A stretch of 64,000 nucleotides of DNA from assembly GCF_001277995.1 (NCBI RefSeq), contig NZ_CP009220.1, positions 2,108,001 through 2,172,000 of the forward strand. Direction: 5' to 3'. The notes under the pieces were generated by a model. The model did no database searches, was not told the DNA's origin, and saw only the letters and a program-made list of their open reading frames with translations. Source of the DNA: Corynebacterium deserti GIMN1.010 (GTDB taxonomy: Bacteria; Actinomycetota; Actinomycetes; Mycobacteriales; Mycobacteriaceae). Position 1 is the first letter of the stretch; each line of letters begins with the position of its first letter. The translations under genes and the position numbers were made by a program. This document shows, in pieces, positions 44,082 through 53,655 of the stretch.

Positions 44082-44113
44082 GTTCACACCAGTGAACCGG
44101 GGGTTTCGCACAA

Positions 44114-44254
44114 CTAGACCAACGACACCAACCACGCAATAACCACGATGACCAGCAAGACAACCAACGCTTGGGTCACGCGCGACTGTGGGTATTTGCG
44201 CTTGGGCTTGGGCAGCTCCTGATCGCGCTTGCGGAGCTCTTCTGGATTCGCCAT
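44114..44254 (-). CDS. Small one-pass membrane protein
   Basis: 46 residues, MANPEELRKRDQELPKPKRK, then a membrane helix ALVVLLVIVVIAWLVSLV. A charged, Pro/Lys-rich head with a C-terminal anchor. ATG 44254 follows AAGGGAG; an upstream in-frame GTG start at 44308 is unlikely. The ATG is one base after the stop of the 69-residue gene (TAA-C-ATG). Function unknown. Confidence 0.65.
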   Translation of the reverse strand: MANPEELRKRDQELPKPKRKYPQSRVTQALVVLLVIVVIAWLVSLV

Positions 44255-44255
44255 G

Positions 44256-44465
44256 TTACGGTTTTTCTCCCTTTCCTGAGGAGTCTGCGGAGGATTTAGA
44301 AGGACCAATCTTGTGCACCCACGCGCCGATGATGTCGACTCCCCGGAGCAGGATTACTGCGAGCACCGTACAGACCAGCACGGATCCAAGGATGACGATC
44401 GGCGACTGGATCCACAGCGGGGCCGTGGTCACGTGCTGGGAAATCCAGTCGAGGAATGCTGTCAT
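44256..44465 (-). CDS. Small membrane protein
   Basis: 69 residues. A short amphipathic head, then a membrane helix IVILGSVLVCTVLAVILLRG and a Lys/Ser-rich cytoplasmic end (KIGPSKSSADSSGKGEKP). It lies 14 bases after the dcp stop and one base before the next small gene, so the three form a unit. Function not recognised. Confidence 0.7.
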   Translation of the reverse strand: MTAFLDWISQHVTTAPLWIQSPIVILGSVLVCTVLAVILLRGVDIIGAWVHKIGPSKSSADSSGKGEKP

Positions 44466-44479
44466 GGACTAGTACCTTA

Positions 44480-46501
44480 CTAGATCGCACCAGCCAATCC
44501 ACGTCGGCGCAGTAGCGGGCCGAGGTCCTTAGAGCGTCCGCGGAGTTCTTCGAAGGCGCGGGAATAGTCGGAGGCAGCGCCGCGGGAGAGTACGAGGTCG
44601 CGGAACTTTTGTCCAGACGCCCGCACTGACTGATCGTCAACGCCGCTTTCTTTAAACCATTCAAAGCCATCGGCGTCGAGGGCTTCCGCCCACAGGTAGG
44701 AGTAGTAGCCAGCGGAGTAGCCGCCGGCGAAGATGTGGTTGAAGTAGGTGGATCGGTAGCGCGGGGCGATGCCATCGACGTCGAGGCCGGCCACAGCGAG
44801 GGCGTCGGCTTCGAATTGATCGATATCGGAGACGTTTTCCGCTTCTTCTAGGGTCAGGGAGTGCCAGGCGAGGTCAATGATTGACGCCGCGAGGTATTCG
44901 GACGTGGCGAAACCTTGACCGAACTGGCGAGACGCCTCGATGGCATCCAGCAAAGACGCAGGAATCACATCTCCCGTTTCCACGTGGCGGGCATAGTTGC
45001 GGACCACAGCCGGGTCGAAAGCCCAGTTTTCATTGATTTGGGAGGGGAACTCCACGTAGTCGCGGGGCACCGATGTGCCAGAGAAGCTGGGGTAACGCAC
45101 CTTGGACAGCAGTCCGTGGAGGCCGTGGCCGAACTCGTGGAAGATGGTGGTGACTTCGTCGAGGCTCAGCAGGGCTTCACCGGTGGTGGGTTTGGAAATG
45201 CCCATGACGTTGACTACGACTGGTTTGGTGCCAAGGAGGTCGGATTGGTCGACAAAGCTAGACATCCAGGCACCACCACGTTTGGATGGGCGGCCGTAGT
45301 AGTCGGTGAGAATGAGGCCGATGCCGGTGCCGTCGTGGTCGTGAACCTCCCAGACGTCAACGCCGTCGGCGTAGCCCTGAAGATCGGGACGGGCGGTGAC
45401 GGTGATGCCGTAGAGGCGGTTGGCGGCGTAGAAGACGCCGTCTTGAAGCACTTGGTTAAGGGGGAAGTAGTTACGCAGTTCGGCTTCGTCGAGGGCGTAG
45501 TCGCGGGCGCGGACTTTGGCTTCCCAGTAGCTCCAGTCGGCGGCTGCGACTTTTTGGCCGTGCTGTTCGGCTTCTTCTGAGGAGAGTTTGTATTCGGCCT
45601 TTGCGTTAGCTGAGGCCGCTGGTGCGAGGTCGAAAAGGAGGGCGCGGACGGCTGCGACGTCATCGGCGGTTTCTTCTTCGATGACGTAGTCGGCGTGGGT
45701 GTCGTAGCCGAGCAGTTCGGCGCGTTCGGCGCGGAGGCGAACGGTTTCTAGCAGGACGTCTTTGTTTAAGGTTGCGCCGCGCTTAAGGGAGGCGTCGTAA
45801 AGCTTGGCGCGCGCTGCGGGGTTGTCGAGCGCTGCTTGGGACGATTGGACAGACGGTAGTTCGAGGGGAATCACGTAGCCGTCGACACCGGTGAGGGTTG
45901 CGTAGTCAGCAGCGGCGGAAATGCGGGCGGGGCTAAAGCCTTCGAGCTCTGATTCAGAGAAGTTGACAGCTAAGTCTTTGGTGTCAGCAAGGAGGTTTCG
46001 GCCAAACTGTTCTGACAGCGCCGACAGGCGCTGGTTAATCTCACTCAGCCGGGCTTTGCCTGGGGCATCGAGGGCTGCACCGCGGCGTCGAAAAGCGCGT
46101 TTGGTGTGGGCAAGCAGACGTTTAGATTCCTCGTCGGCCGGGGACGTGACGGCCTCAATGCGAGCGAAGAGCTCGGGGTTGTGGAAGATGGCGTCGGAGT
46201 GCGCGGATAGGCGCGGTGCGATGGTGGCGGCGATCTCATCCATCTCCGGCGAGGAGTCAGTGCCCTGCAGGTTGAAGAAGACAGACGCCACGCGGTTGAG
46301 GGCGCTACCTGCGCGTTCAAGCTGCTCAACGGTGTTTTCCCACGTCGGTTCGTCGGGGTTGTGGGCAATGTCGGCGATCTCCGCGTTGTGCTCCGCCAGG
46401 GCCTTATCAAAGGCGGGCAAAAAATCAGCGGCCTCGATGTTTGCAAAGTCGGGCAGCTGATAGGGCAAAGAACTGGGGTTTAGCAGATGATCAACACTCA
46501 T
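44480..46501 (-). CDS. dcp: Peptidyl-dipeptidase, M3 family zinc protease
   Basis: 673 residues. Cytoplasmic oligopeptidase; the zinc motif HEFGH is in VTTIFHEFGHGLHGLLSKVR, with the downstream Glu expected in the following helix. N-terminal helical domain LPDFANIEAADFLPAFDKAL. Dcp removes C-terminal dipeptides; oligopeptidase A-like activity is the alternative. Start ATG 46501, divergent from the esterase with 32 bases between. Confidence 0.92.
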   Translation of the reverse strand: MSVDHLLNPSSLPYQLPDFANIEAADFLPAFDKALAEHNAEIADIAHNPDEPTWENTVEQLERAGSALNRVASVFFNLQGTDSSPEMDEIAATIAPRLSAHSDAIFHNPELFARIEAVTSPADEESKRLLAHTKRAFRRRGAALDAPGKARLSEINQRLSALSEQFGRNLLADTKDLAVNFSESELEGFSPARISAAADYATLTGVDGYVIPLELPSVQSSQAALDNPAARAKLYDASLKRGATLNKDVLLETVRLRAERAELLGYDTHADYVIEEETADDVAAVRALLFDLAPAASANAKAEYKLSSEEAEQHGQKVAAADWSYWEAKVRARDYALDEAELRNYFPLNQVLQDGVFYAANRLYGITVTARPDLQGYADGVDVWEVHDHDGTGIGLILTDYYGRPSKRGGAWMSSFVDQSDLLGTKPVVVNVMGISKPTTGEALLSLDEVTTIFHEFGHGLHGLLSKVRYPSFSGTSVPRDYVEFPSQINENWAFDPAVVRNYARHVETGDVIPASLLDAIEASRQFGQGFATSEYLAASIIDLAWHSLTLEEAENVSDIDQFEADALAVAGLDVDGIAPRYRSTYFNHIFAGGYSAGYYSYLWAEALDADGFEWFKESGVDDQSVRASGQKFRDLVLSRGAASDYSRAFEELRGRSKDLGPLLRRRGLAGAI

Positions 46502-46533
46502 GGTGTCGATCCTAGTTGCTAAAGTTTGACACT

Positions 46534-47715
46534 ATGTCTGCCACCTCTGCTATCACCGTGACTTGCCCTGCGGGTGAGATCACCGGTGGGCCGCACTTTT
46601 TCCGTTCTATTCCTTATGCGCGGGCGCGTGCGTTCCACGATGCGGAAAAGTTAGAGCCGATGCGCATCGATGCCACTGGCATGCATGAGGGCTTATATCT
46701 TTCGCTCTCCACCCCGCAGGCCCGCTTTGGTGCAGACGCCCCGGTGATTGTCTTTATCCACGGCGGTGGCTATGAGTCGGGTACCCGCGAGGATCCGCGC
46801 AATGATCCGAAGCTGTTCCGCAAGCACGGCGTGGTGATGGTGTCGGTGGATTACCGCGTTGGTCTAGACGGCTTCGCGCGTTTCCACGACGATGAACCAA
46901 ACCGTTACCGCGGCCTCGATGATTGCGTGCTGGCGCTGGAGTGGGTGCAGAAAAACATTGAGCACTTCGGCGGTGACCCCACCAACGTCACCCTCATCGG
47001 CCAGTCCGCAGGTGCCGGTATGGCGCTGTGGCTTGCGCGCCCCGACCACTACAAAGGCGCTTTTCGACGCCTCATTGCCCTTTCCCCCAGTTTTCCGCGC
47101 CAGCCATTTAAGGCCCGTAAAGCTGCTTTACGACGCGCCCTCGGCAAACCCGTCACCCGCGCGTCCCTGGCGAAGCTCACGCCCGCCCGCCTAGCGGCAG
47201 GCTACAAGCGCTTCGCGCGTCGCTACTTCAACGACCTCGCACTAGGCCCCTTCCCTTACGACCCCAACGAGCTGGCCGAGATTGATCTCATCATCTCCTC
47301 TACCCGCGATGAAATGTACAACCACGGCATCGGCCAGTGGTTTGATAACCGCAAGCTCGGCGCCGGTCTTGCCGCCCGCCTGATGGGTGTGATCAATCGG
47401 GAGGCGTACATAAAGGCAGCCCGATCCATTGATGATCGGGTTGTGGGGCGCACGATTGGCGACGCCATGATCCGGAAATTCGTCGCCCAGACCGAAAAAG
47501 GCTGGTGGATTGAGTTCCCCGGCCGCCACTGCGACGACCTCACCCAAATTTTCTGCGAAGATTCCGAAGCCCACCGCATTGTGCTGTCCTTCGTACAGGG
47601 CGAAACCCCCACCTGGCCTGCATATTCACCAGAAAACCGGGTCGCGCTGTCGCTCGTCGATGGTCCGGGGCAAGTCGTGTCAGATCCGCTTAAGATGGTG
47701 CGCCTGGCGTTTTAA
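46534..47715 (+). CDS. Type-B carboxylesterase
   Basis: 393 residues from ATG 46534; a TTG at 46516 is less likely. Alpha/beta hydrolase of the carboxylesterase/cholinesterase type. Oxyanion hole VIVFIHGGGYESGTRED; nucleophile in TLIGQSAGAGMALWLARP; acidic and His partners expected in RDEMYNHGIG and FPGRHCDDLTQIF. Shorter than eukaryotic enzymes. No signal peptide, so cytoplasmic. No obvious ribosome-binding site; leaderless translation is possible. Contains two copies of the 13-mer family in the same region (47059 and 47125). Confidence 0.85.
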   Translation: MSATSAITVTCPAGEITGGPHFFRSIPYARARAFHDAEKLEPMRIDATGMHEGLYLSLSTPQARFGADAPVIVFIHGGGYESGTREDPRNDPKLFRKHGVVMVSVDYRVGLDGFARFHDDEPNRYRGLDDCVLALEWVQKNIEHFGGDPTNVTLIGQSAGAGMALWLARPDHYKGAFRRLIALSPSFPRQPFKARKAALRRALGKPVTRASLAKLTPARLAAGYKRFARRYFNDLALGPFPYDPNELAEIDLIISSTRDEMYNHGIGQWFDNRKLGAGLAARLMGVINREAYIKAARSIDDRVVGRTIGDAMIRKFVAQTEKGWWIEFPGRHCDDLTQIFCEDSEAHRIVLSFVQGETPTWPAYSPENRVALSLVDGPGQVVSDPLKMVRLAF

Positions 47716-47768
47716 GCAACTTCTTAGTTGCCCTGCATACTTGGCCATAATTATCTATTCTGGCCATC

Positions 47769-49571
47769 ATGACTGACACCTCTCCGCTGAGTTCAGATCA
47801 ACATCCTGAGCTTGCAGCGCATGCAGCTCGACCCGCAGTAGACGCCGAAGGCTTCATCATTGAGCATGAATCCGAAGACTACGGCGTCCCCACCCCGGCT
47901 CCCGGTGAGCAACCCTGGGAGAAGAAAGACCGCGAGTGGTACAAAGACGCCGTCTTTTATGAAGTCTTGGTCCGTGCCTTCTATGATCCCGAAGGAAGCG
48001 GCTCTGGATCGCTGAAGGGACTCACGGAGAAACTCGACTACATCCAGTGGCTCGGTGTGGATTGTATTTGGATCCCACCGTTTTATGATTCGCCACTGCG
48101 CGACGGCGGCTACGACATCCGCAACTTCCGCGAAATCCTTCCAGAGTTTGGCACCGTCGATGATTTCGTTGAGCTCGTCGACCAAGCCCACCGCCGTGGC
48201 CTTCGCGTGATCACCGACTTGGTCATGAATCACACCTCTGATGAGCACCCGTGGTTCCAGGAATCCCGGCGCGACCCCGAGGGGCCCTACGGCGACTTCT
48301 ATGTCTGGGGCAACGACCCCACCTTGTACAACGAAGCCCGCATCATCTTCATCGACACCGAAGAATCCAACTGGACCTACGATCCAGTGCGCAAGCAATA
48401 CTTCTGGCACCGCTTCTTCTCCCACCAACCAGACCTCAACTATGACAACCCAGCTGTCCAGGAAGCCATGCTGGATGTTCTGCGATTCTGGCTTGACCTG
48501 GGACTTGATGGTTTCCGCCTCGACGCGGTGCCTTACCTGTTTGAGCGTGAAGGCACCAACGGCGAAAACCTCACCGAAACCCACGACTTCCTCAAGCTGT
48601 GCCGTTCGGTTATTGAGGCCGAATACCCAGGCCGCATCCTGCTGGCGGAAGCCAACCAATGGCCACAAGATGTCGTCGAATACTTCGGTGAAAAGGAAAA
48701 AGGCGATGAGTGCCACATGGCCTTCCACTTCCCGCTCATGCCGCGCATCTTCATGGGCGTGCGCCAAGGTTCACGTGTGCCGATTAGCGACATCTTGGCC
48801 AACACCCCAGAAATCCCCAAGACTGCACAGTGGGGCATCTTCCTGCGTAACCACGATGAGCTCACGTTGGAAATGGTCTCTGACGATGAACGCGCCTACA
48901 TGTACTCCCAATTCGCATCCGAACCCCGCATGCGTGCCAATGTCGGTATCCGCAGGCGCCTGAGCCCACTGCTGGAAGGTGACCGCAACCAGCTCGAACT
49001 CCTCCACGGCCTGCTGCTGTCTCTGCCTGGATCACCTGTGCTGTATTACGGCGATGAGATTGGCATGGGCGATAATATTTGGCTCCAAGACCGCGACGGC
49101 GTGCGCACCCCTATGCAGTGGTCCAACGACCGTAACGGTGGCTTCTCCAAGGCAGACCCCGAGCGCCTCTACCTTCCTGCGGTCCAAAACGATCAATACG
49201 GCTACGCCCTCATCAACGTGGAAAGCCAGCTCAAACGTGAAAACTCGCTGCTGCAGTGGATCCGCAACCAGATCATGATCCGCAAGCAGTACCACGCCTT
49301 CGGTGCCGGAACCTACCGTGAAGTCGACTCCACCAACACGGCGGTGCTCACCTTCCTGCGCGAGCACCGCGGGCAGACCATCCTGTGTGTCAACAACATG
49401 TCCAAACACCCGCAGGCCGTCTCCCTTGACCTGCGAGAATTCGCCGGACACACCCCAAGGGAGCTCTCTGGCGGTCAGCTCTTCCCCACCATCGCTGAGC
49501 GCGAATGGGTTGTCACGCTGGCCCCGCACGGGTTCTTCTGGTTTGATCTGACAGCTGACGAAGAAGAATGA
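47769..49571 (+). CDS. treS: Trehalose synthase (maltose alpha-D-glucosyltransferase)
   Basis: 600 residues, GH13. Interconverts maltose and trehalose. (beta/alpha)8 barrel with GLDGFRLDAVPYLF (nucleophile Asp), RILLAEANQWPQDVVEYFG (acid/base Glu) and FLRNHDELTLEMV (transition-state Asp). N-terminal 60 residues carry PGEQPWEKKDREWYKDAVFY. Lacks the maltokinase domain fused in some bacteria; the separate maltokinase follows 8 bases after the stop. Part of the trehalose/GlgE-type route. Confidence 0.97.
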   Translation: MTDTSPLSSDQHPELAAHAARPAVDAEGFIIEHESEDYGVPTPAPGEQPWEKKDREWYKDAVFYEVLVRAFYDPEGSGSGSLKGLTEKLDYIQWLGVDCIWIPPFYDSPLRDGGYDIRNFREILPEFGTVDDFVELVDQAHRRGLRVITDLVMNHTSDEHPWFQESRRDPEGPYGDFYVWGNDPTLYNEARIIFIDTEESNWTYDPVRKQYFWHRFFSHQPDLNYDNPAVQEAMLDVLRFWLDLGLDGFRLDAVPYLFEREGTNGENLTETHDFLKLCRSVIEAEYPGRILLAEANQWPQDVVEYFGEKEKGDECHMAFHFPLMPRIFMGVRQGSRVPISDILANTPEIPKTAQWGIFLRNHDELTLEMVSDDERAYMYSQFASEPRMRANVGIRRRLSPLLEGDRNQLELLHGLLLSLPGSPVLYYGDEIGMGDNIWLQDRDGVRTPMQWSNDRNGGFSKADPERLYLPAVQNDQYGYALINVESQLKRENSLLQWIRNQIMIRKQYHAFGAGTYREVDSTNTAVLTFLREHRGQTILCVNNMSKHPQAVSLDLREFAGHTPRELSGGQLFPTIAEREWVVTLAPHGFFWFDLTADEEE

Positions 49572-49578
49572 GCACCTC

Positions 49579-50682
49579 ATGAGTATTGCGCAACACATCA
49601 TCAACGAGCGCTTCTACGGCGCCAAATCCCACACCATCGATGACGTCGACATAGTGGCCTCACAACCATGCGGCGACAACACACTGGCCATCGTGCGGAT
49701 TAATAGTACGCTCTACCAATTGCTTGTCGACGCCGACGGCAAAGACGTCCTCCCCACCCACGTCGCGGAGGTCGCCGCAAGCCTGGGCACCTGGCGCCCC
49801 TCTGCCGGGGCGCCAGAAAACTTCCCCACCGGCCCATTTCGCCAACTAGGTGCGGAACAATCCAACAGTTCCTTTATTACAGAGAACAACGACGTGATTG
49901 TAAAGTACTTCCGAAAGCTGGAGGCAGGCCTTAATCCGGATGTGGAGTTGTTGTCCAAGATTTCCGAGTGCCCCAACATTGCACCCGTGTTGGGATATTC
50001 GGAAACCACGATCGGCAATCGCCCGTACACGTTGGTGATGGCGCAGAAGTTCATCCCTGGCGACAATGCGTGGGCATATGCGCTCAGTACCACGGGGTCA
50101 AGCTTTGCCTGGGACGCAGAACTCATCGGCCAGGCAACCCGCAATGTGCACACCGCGCTAGCTGAGGCTTTTCCGACTGCTGTCGTCCCCGCCTCCACCA
50201 TCGCGCAGGGGCTAAGTACCCGACTGGAATCGCTCATCTCCCAGGCCCCGGAGCTCGAACGCTACCGACAGGCTGCACTATCGTTTTACGGTTCATTGGA
50301 AGGCGACACCCACATCCAGCGCATCCACGGCGACCTGCACCTAGGCCAGCTGCTCAAAACACCCGACCGCTACATTCTCATCGATTTTGAAGGCGAACCC
50401 GCCCGCCCACTTGATGATCGCCGTCTCCCCGATTCCCCACTACGCGACCTTGCCGGCATCGTCCGATCCATCGACTACGCAGCTCACTTTGATGGCGAAC
50501 ACACCTCGTGGGCGAATGAAGCAACCGCACTGTTCCTCGCAGGCTATGGCAGTATCGACGACCAAGACATTCTCAACGCCTACATCCTCGACAAAGCGCT
50601 CTATGAGGTGGCGTATGAAATAAACAACCGCCCCGACTGGGTGAAAATCCCACTCGAAGCGGTTGAACGATTGCTCGGTTAA
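49579..50682 (+). CDS. pep2: Maltokinase (Pep2/Mak)
   Basis: 367 residues. Phosphorylates maltose to maltose 1-phosphate, the donor of GlgE. Kinase loop RIHGDLHLGQLLKTPDRYIL, then IDFEGEPARPLDDRR, the catalytic Asp and Mg2+ site of aminoglycoside-kinase-like maltokinases. The N-terminal cap is shorter than in the roughly 450-residue mycobacterial enzyme. Only 7 bases separate it from treS, so they are coupled. Converges with idi. Confidence 0.9.
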   Translation: MSIAQHIINERFYGAKSHTIDDVDIVASQPCGDNTLAIVRINSTLYQLLVDADGKDVLPTHVAEVAASLGTWRPSAGAPENFPTGPFRQLGAEQSNSSFITENNDVIVKYFRKLEAGLNPDVELLSKISECPNIAPVLGYSETTIGNRPYTLVMAQKFIPGDNAWAYALSTTGSSFAWDAELIGQATRNVHTALAEAFPTAVVPASTIAQGLSTRLESLISQAPELERYRQAALSFYGSLEGDTHIQRIHGDLHLGQLLKTPDRYILIDFEGEPARPLDDRRLPDSPLRDLAGIVRSIDYAAHFDGEHTSWANEATALFLAGYGSIDDQDILNAYILDKALYEVAYEINNRPDWVKIPLEAVERLLG

Positions 50683-50686
50683 TCCC

Positions 50687-51256
50687 TTATTCGTTATCGA
50701 ATGCTTCCAGGATGGCTTGGCGCAGCTCAGGAGCACTCAGCTGATCTACCATCCATGGGGAGAAAACAAACGGGGTGGCATCGACGGCGTCGAAAAGCTT
50801 TTGCGGCTCAACCCACGCAAACTCCTCAACCTCGCCTGCCAGCGGTTCCACGTGCTCGCCGACAGCGAGCCTAACAAGATGCACCGGGCACAGCTCCCAC
50901 TCAACAATGCCCGACGCATCCACCGCACGGTACTCATAATCAGGCAGGATCTCCTCAATATCGAGGAACGAATCCTCCTCCAGTCCGAGCTCATCAACAC
51001 CACGACGACGAATCGCATCCGCATTCGTTTCATCCGGCCCCGGGTGCCCACACATGGAGTTCGTCCACACGCCCGGCCACGCTGCTTTGGTCAACGCACG
51101 ACGCGTCACCAGCAGCTCACCACGCGGATTCAAAACATAGGAAGAAAACGCAAAGTGCAGCGGGGTGTTTTCGGTATGCACCGTAGCCTTAGGCGCGGTG
51201 CCGATAGCATTACCCTCGGAGTCAGCTAGTACAACCAATTCAACCTCAGAAGTCAT
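50687..51256 (-). CDS. idi: Isopentenyl-diphosphate delta-isomerase, type I
   Basis: 189 residues from ATG 51256 (MTSEVELVVLADSEGNAIG); an upstream start at 51274 is less likely. Nudix-like fold. Isomerises isopentenyl to dimethylallyl diphosphate for carotenoid and prenyl synthesis. Catalytic Cys is in TNSMCGHPG, metal ligands in TPLHFAFSSYV and ELGLEEDSFLDIEEIL, and the active Glu in SGIVEWELCPVHL. Converges with pep2. Confidence 0.95.
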   Translation of the reverse strand: MTSEVELVVLADSEGNAIGTAPKATVHTENTPLHFAFSSYVLNPRGELLVTRRALTKAAWPGVWTNSMCGHPGPDETNADAIRRRGVDELGLEEDSFLDIEEILPDYEYRAVDASGIVEWELCPVHLVRLAVGEHVEPLAGEVEEFAWVEPQKLFDAVDATPFVFSPWMVDQLSAPELRQAILEAFDNE

Positions 51257-51283
51257 GCACCCCAGCTTAGCCACAAAGCCCGG

Positions 51284-52966
51284 CTAACCCCGCACCCACT
51301 CACCAATCACACCCGGCACCACGGCCCCACGATCACCGAGCAGCGCCGCCATGTTGCGATCTTCTTCAACCGCGGATGTCACCGACTTCACCTTGCCCGA
51401 CGTCCTCCCCTGCACCCCAGCGCCGGTGCCTCCCGCACCAGCCATGGGCATCATAGGCATCATGGTTCGAGGCACGCTTGTCGACGCCTTTCCCCCACCC
51501 TGCGCTATCCCCAGCCCAGAGCTACTCTGCGCACTTGCTCCCGCTGCAGGACCAGCCTGCCGAAGCTGCTTGCTTTGCGACGCGCCCCCTGCCCCTGCCG
51601 CTCCACCAACACCACCGGCCATCATCGGCCCCATTCCAGCACCACCCGCCGACGCACCATGCGTCTTCGAGCCCATCATGACATCAGATATCACCCCAGA
51701 CCCAGCAGGACTCATCCGACCACTCGTTGTATTTGCACCAAATGCCGAACCATTCATTCCCGGGCCACCCACCATCGCAGCCTGCGGAATCATGCCCGAC
51801 CCACCAGCGCCGGAACCAAGACCACCAGCAATAGACTGCGACGATGGCAACGTGCTTGTATTCAGTCCCTGCCCCGCCGAAGCTGCCGACGTCAACATCT
51901 CCCCAATGTTGAGCCCCTCAACATTGTCCGCCACCGTGCCAAAACTTCCAGCACCCGCCTGCGCAGCCACGTTGTTTAGGCCTTGCACTGCCTGCGCTGA
52001 CTGGCTAAACGCAGCCGCCCCCTGCGGAGTCAACCCTGCTGCCGACCACTGCTTACCCTCACCAGCGATCTCATCCATACCCAACGCAATGCCACCCGAT
52101 TCCCCATTCGAGCCCTTCATCTGCATCAGATTAGAAATCGGCGGAATACCCGTCATCACATCCGCCTGGAACGTTGCCTGGAACGACGCAAGGAACGCCT
52201 TCTCTGCAGCTGCCCTTTGAAACGGATCCAAAATCGCCTTAATTGACGCCGCCGCCATAAACACCTGCATGCGGTGCCCCATGTAAATGCGATTCAGCGT
52301 TCCAACAGACGCACCCATCATCCGCGCATTCGCCGAAAATGTTGCCCCCGCGGCCGACACTTCATGAATCCGAGCAGCTGCCTGCTCGAATGTTTCACCC
52401 GAGTTCTCTGCCAGAAGCTCATCTGCAATCGATGACAACGAAGCAGATACATTGCTAATCGCCGACGCCATTGAACTCCACGAATTCTGCGCCTCCAAAA
52501 CCGCCCCCGAGTTGGTTCCGGAAAACTGGCTACACAATGCATCCAACGACATCGATGAATGAACAACCGGCGGATTGAACACGAATGATTCAAACCGTGG
52601 TGCCGGCCGCGACGGAAACGTTACCGAATCTTCTACAACCGTGCCACCGATATCAGCAATATCCATACCCCTGGCGAACAATTCATCCTGCCCACTAAGC
52701 GCCTCGACGGAAGCCTCAAGCGCCGCTTTCAGCCAGTCGATTTGCTCGGCGTAGGAGGTAAGAATGGTGTTCGAATCACCGATACCGCCTTCCATCACCG
52801 AAGCATGCGAAGTACCAAGCTGATCAAGCCCCGACACAGTCGAAAATGCCTTTAGCGCAAAGCCTTTGGATCCTACTTGTGCAGCACTAGCTGCATTTCT
52901 TCCTTCTCCTGAGAGATCTGATATTACTCGCGAGATGGAAGCTAGATCTATTCTTAGTGTTGTCAT
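51284..52966 (-). CDS. ESX/PPE-like type VII substrate candidate with low-complexity tail
   Basis: 560 residues. N-terminal 230 are helical with a WXG/PPE-like look: NSWSSMASAISNVSASLSSI and NARMMGASVGTLNRIYMGHR. The middle from about 290 is Gly/Ala/Ser/Met-rich (GAGMGPMMAGGVGGAAGAGG; TMMPMMPMAGAGGTG). The C-terminus is a conserved-looking helix and turn: AVEEDRNMAALLGDRGAVVP then GVIGEWVRG. No signal peptide. Coupled by ATGA overlap to the upstream lipoprotein gene. The family call is inference; a plain structural surface protein is the alternative. Confidence 0.6.
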   Translation of the reverse strand: MTTLRIDLASISRVISDLSGEGRNAASAAQVGSKGFALKAFSTVSGLDQLGTSHASVMEGGIGDSNTILTSYAEQIDWLKAALEASVEALSGQDELFARGMDIADIGGTVVEDSVTFPSRPAPRFESFVFNPPVVHSSMSLDALCSQFSGTNSGAVLEAQNSWSSMASAISNVSASLSSIADELLAENSGETFEQAAARIHEVSAAGATFSANARMMGASVGTLNRIYMGHRMQVFMAAASIKAILDPFQRAAAEKAFLASFQATFQADVMTGIPPISNLMQMKGSNGESGGIALGMDEIAGEGKQWSAAGLTPQGAAAFSQSAQAVQGLNNVAAQAGAGSFGTVADNVEGLNIGEMLTSAASAGQGLNTSTLPSSQSIAGGLGSGAGGSGMIPQAAMVGGPGMNGSAFGANTTSGRMSPAGSGVISDVMMGSKTHGASAGGAGMGPMMAGGVGGAAGAGGASQSKQLRQAGPAAGASAQSSSGLGIAQGGGKASTSVPRTMMPMMPMAGAGGTGAGVQGRTSGKVKSVTSAVEEDRNMAALLGDRGAVVPGVIGEWVRG

Positions 52967-53553
52967 GATTCCCCCAGTTCAATTAAAAGATTGTCCAAAA
53001 TTCTCACTGCATCTGAACAAATGGTTTCCGGTTCCCAGCCCTCCCCGGTTTCAAAATAATCAACCGTCAGTCGGCCCCAATTAAAATCAACTGCAGCTTC
53101 ACATTGTCTTCCAGCACCCGGCATTGAATGAACATAGAGCATTGGATTTGCTTCAGTTCCCCAGTCCAGTGTGATGAGTCCTTGATCAGCGATGTGTTTT
53201 CGATCGACAAGATCGCTAGAAACCAGCCACATCCCGCGTGTGGCTTCAAGGTCTTGGGGATAAAATGAGCAACCTTGCGCTCCCCACCCAATCGAAGAAT
53301 CGTTTTCGTGGATTTCTCCCAGTCCTGCCTCCTGAAGCTGTTCAATGGTGAGGACTTCACATGGATGAAACTGGCTCGCAAAAATGTCATTCTCTGCCAC
53401 TGTGGATGTCTCCAACGATGAATCCGCTGCAGCCTCAGTTTCAGGTGCGTCGGGATCGACGGTGACAGTGACCGTGGCGGGAATGTCAGTCCCGCCAGAG
53501 CAGCCGACCAGTGCGGTGGCTAATCCGGCAAGAAGCAGCCAGAGTCTTCGCAT
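52963..53553 (-). CDS. DUF3558-like lipoprotein
   Basis: 196 residues. Signal peptide with lipobox LVGCSGG, so Cys18 is lipidated. A Thr/Glu-rich linker leads to a globular domain with FHPCEVLTIEQLQEAGLGE, GWGAQGCSFYPQD and GAGRQCEAAVDFNWG; three Cys pairs are typical of DUF3558. Such lipoproteins often neighbour ESX or PPE proteins in actinobacteria. The stop overlaps the ESX-like gene start by ATGA. Confidence 0.8.
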   Translation of the reverse strand: MRRLWLLLAGLATALVGCSGGTDIPATVTVTVDPDAPETEAAADSSLETSTVAENDIFASQFHPCEVLTIEQLQEAGLGEIHENDSSIGWGAQGCSFYPQDLEATRGMWLVSSDLVDRKHIADQGLITLDWGTEANPMLYVHSMPGAGRQCEAAVDFNWGRLTVDYFETGEGWEPETICSDAVRILDNLLIELGES

Positions 53554-53655
53554 AAAAAATCCCCGAATCTTTTGTAGTCGTGGTGAGTGCCTAAAAATGG
53601 GCCCTCATATTGGTTAGACTGCAAAAGTTCCGGGGAGGTTCCCTAAACTTCAAAA

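Larger units (their letters stand above)
42633..44106 (+). terminator. Exporter terminator split by the IS element
   Basis: Left arm AAACCCCCAGTT (42633-42644), right arm GTGAACCGGGGGTTT (44092-44106), with the loop remainder CACACCA next to the IS right end. Removing 42645-44084 restores a 15-bp hairpin, AAACCCCCAGTTCAC/GTGAACCGGGGGTTT, with one A-C mismatch. The element now separates the arms by about 1.45 kb, so the original terminator should be lost unless the IS supplies one. Confidence 0.75.

Noticed and set aside
46516..46533. TTG start of the esterase
   Set aside because: No ribosome-binding site, and the family-like sequence begins at the ATG at 46534.
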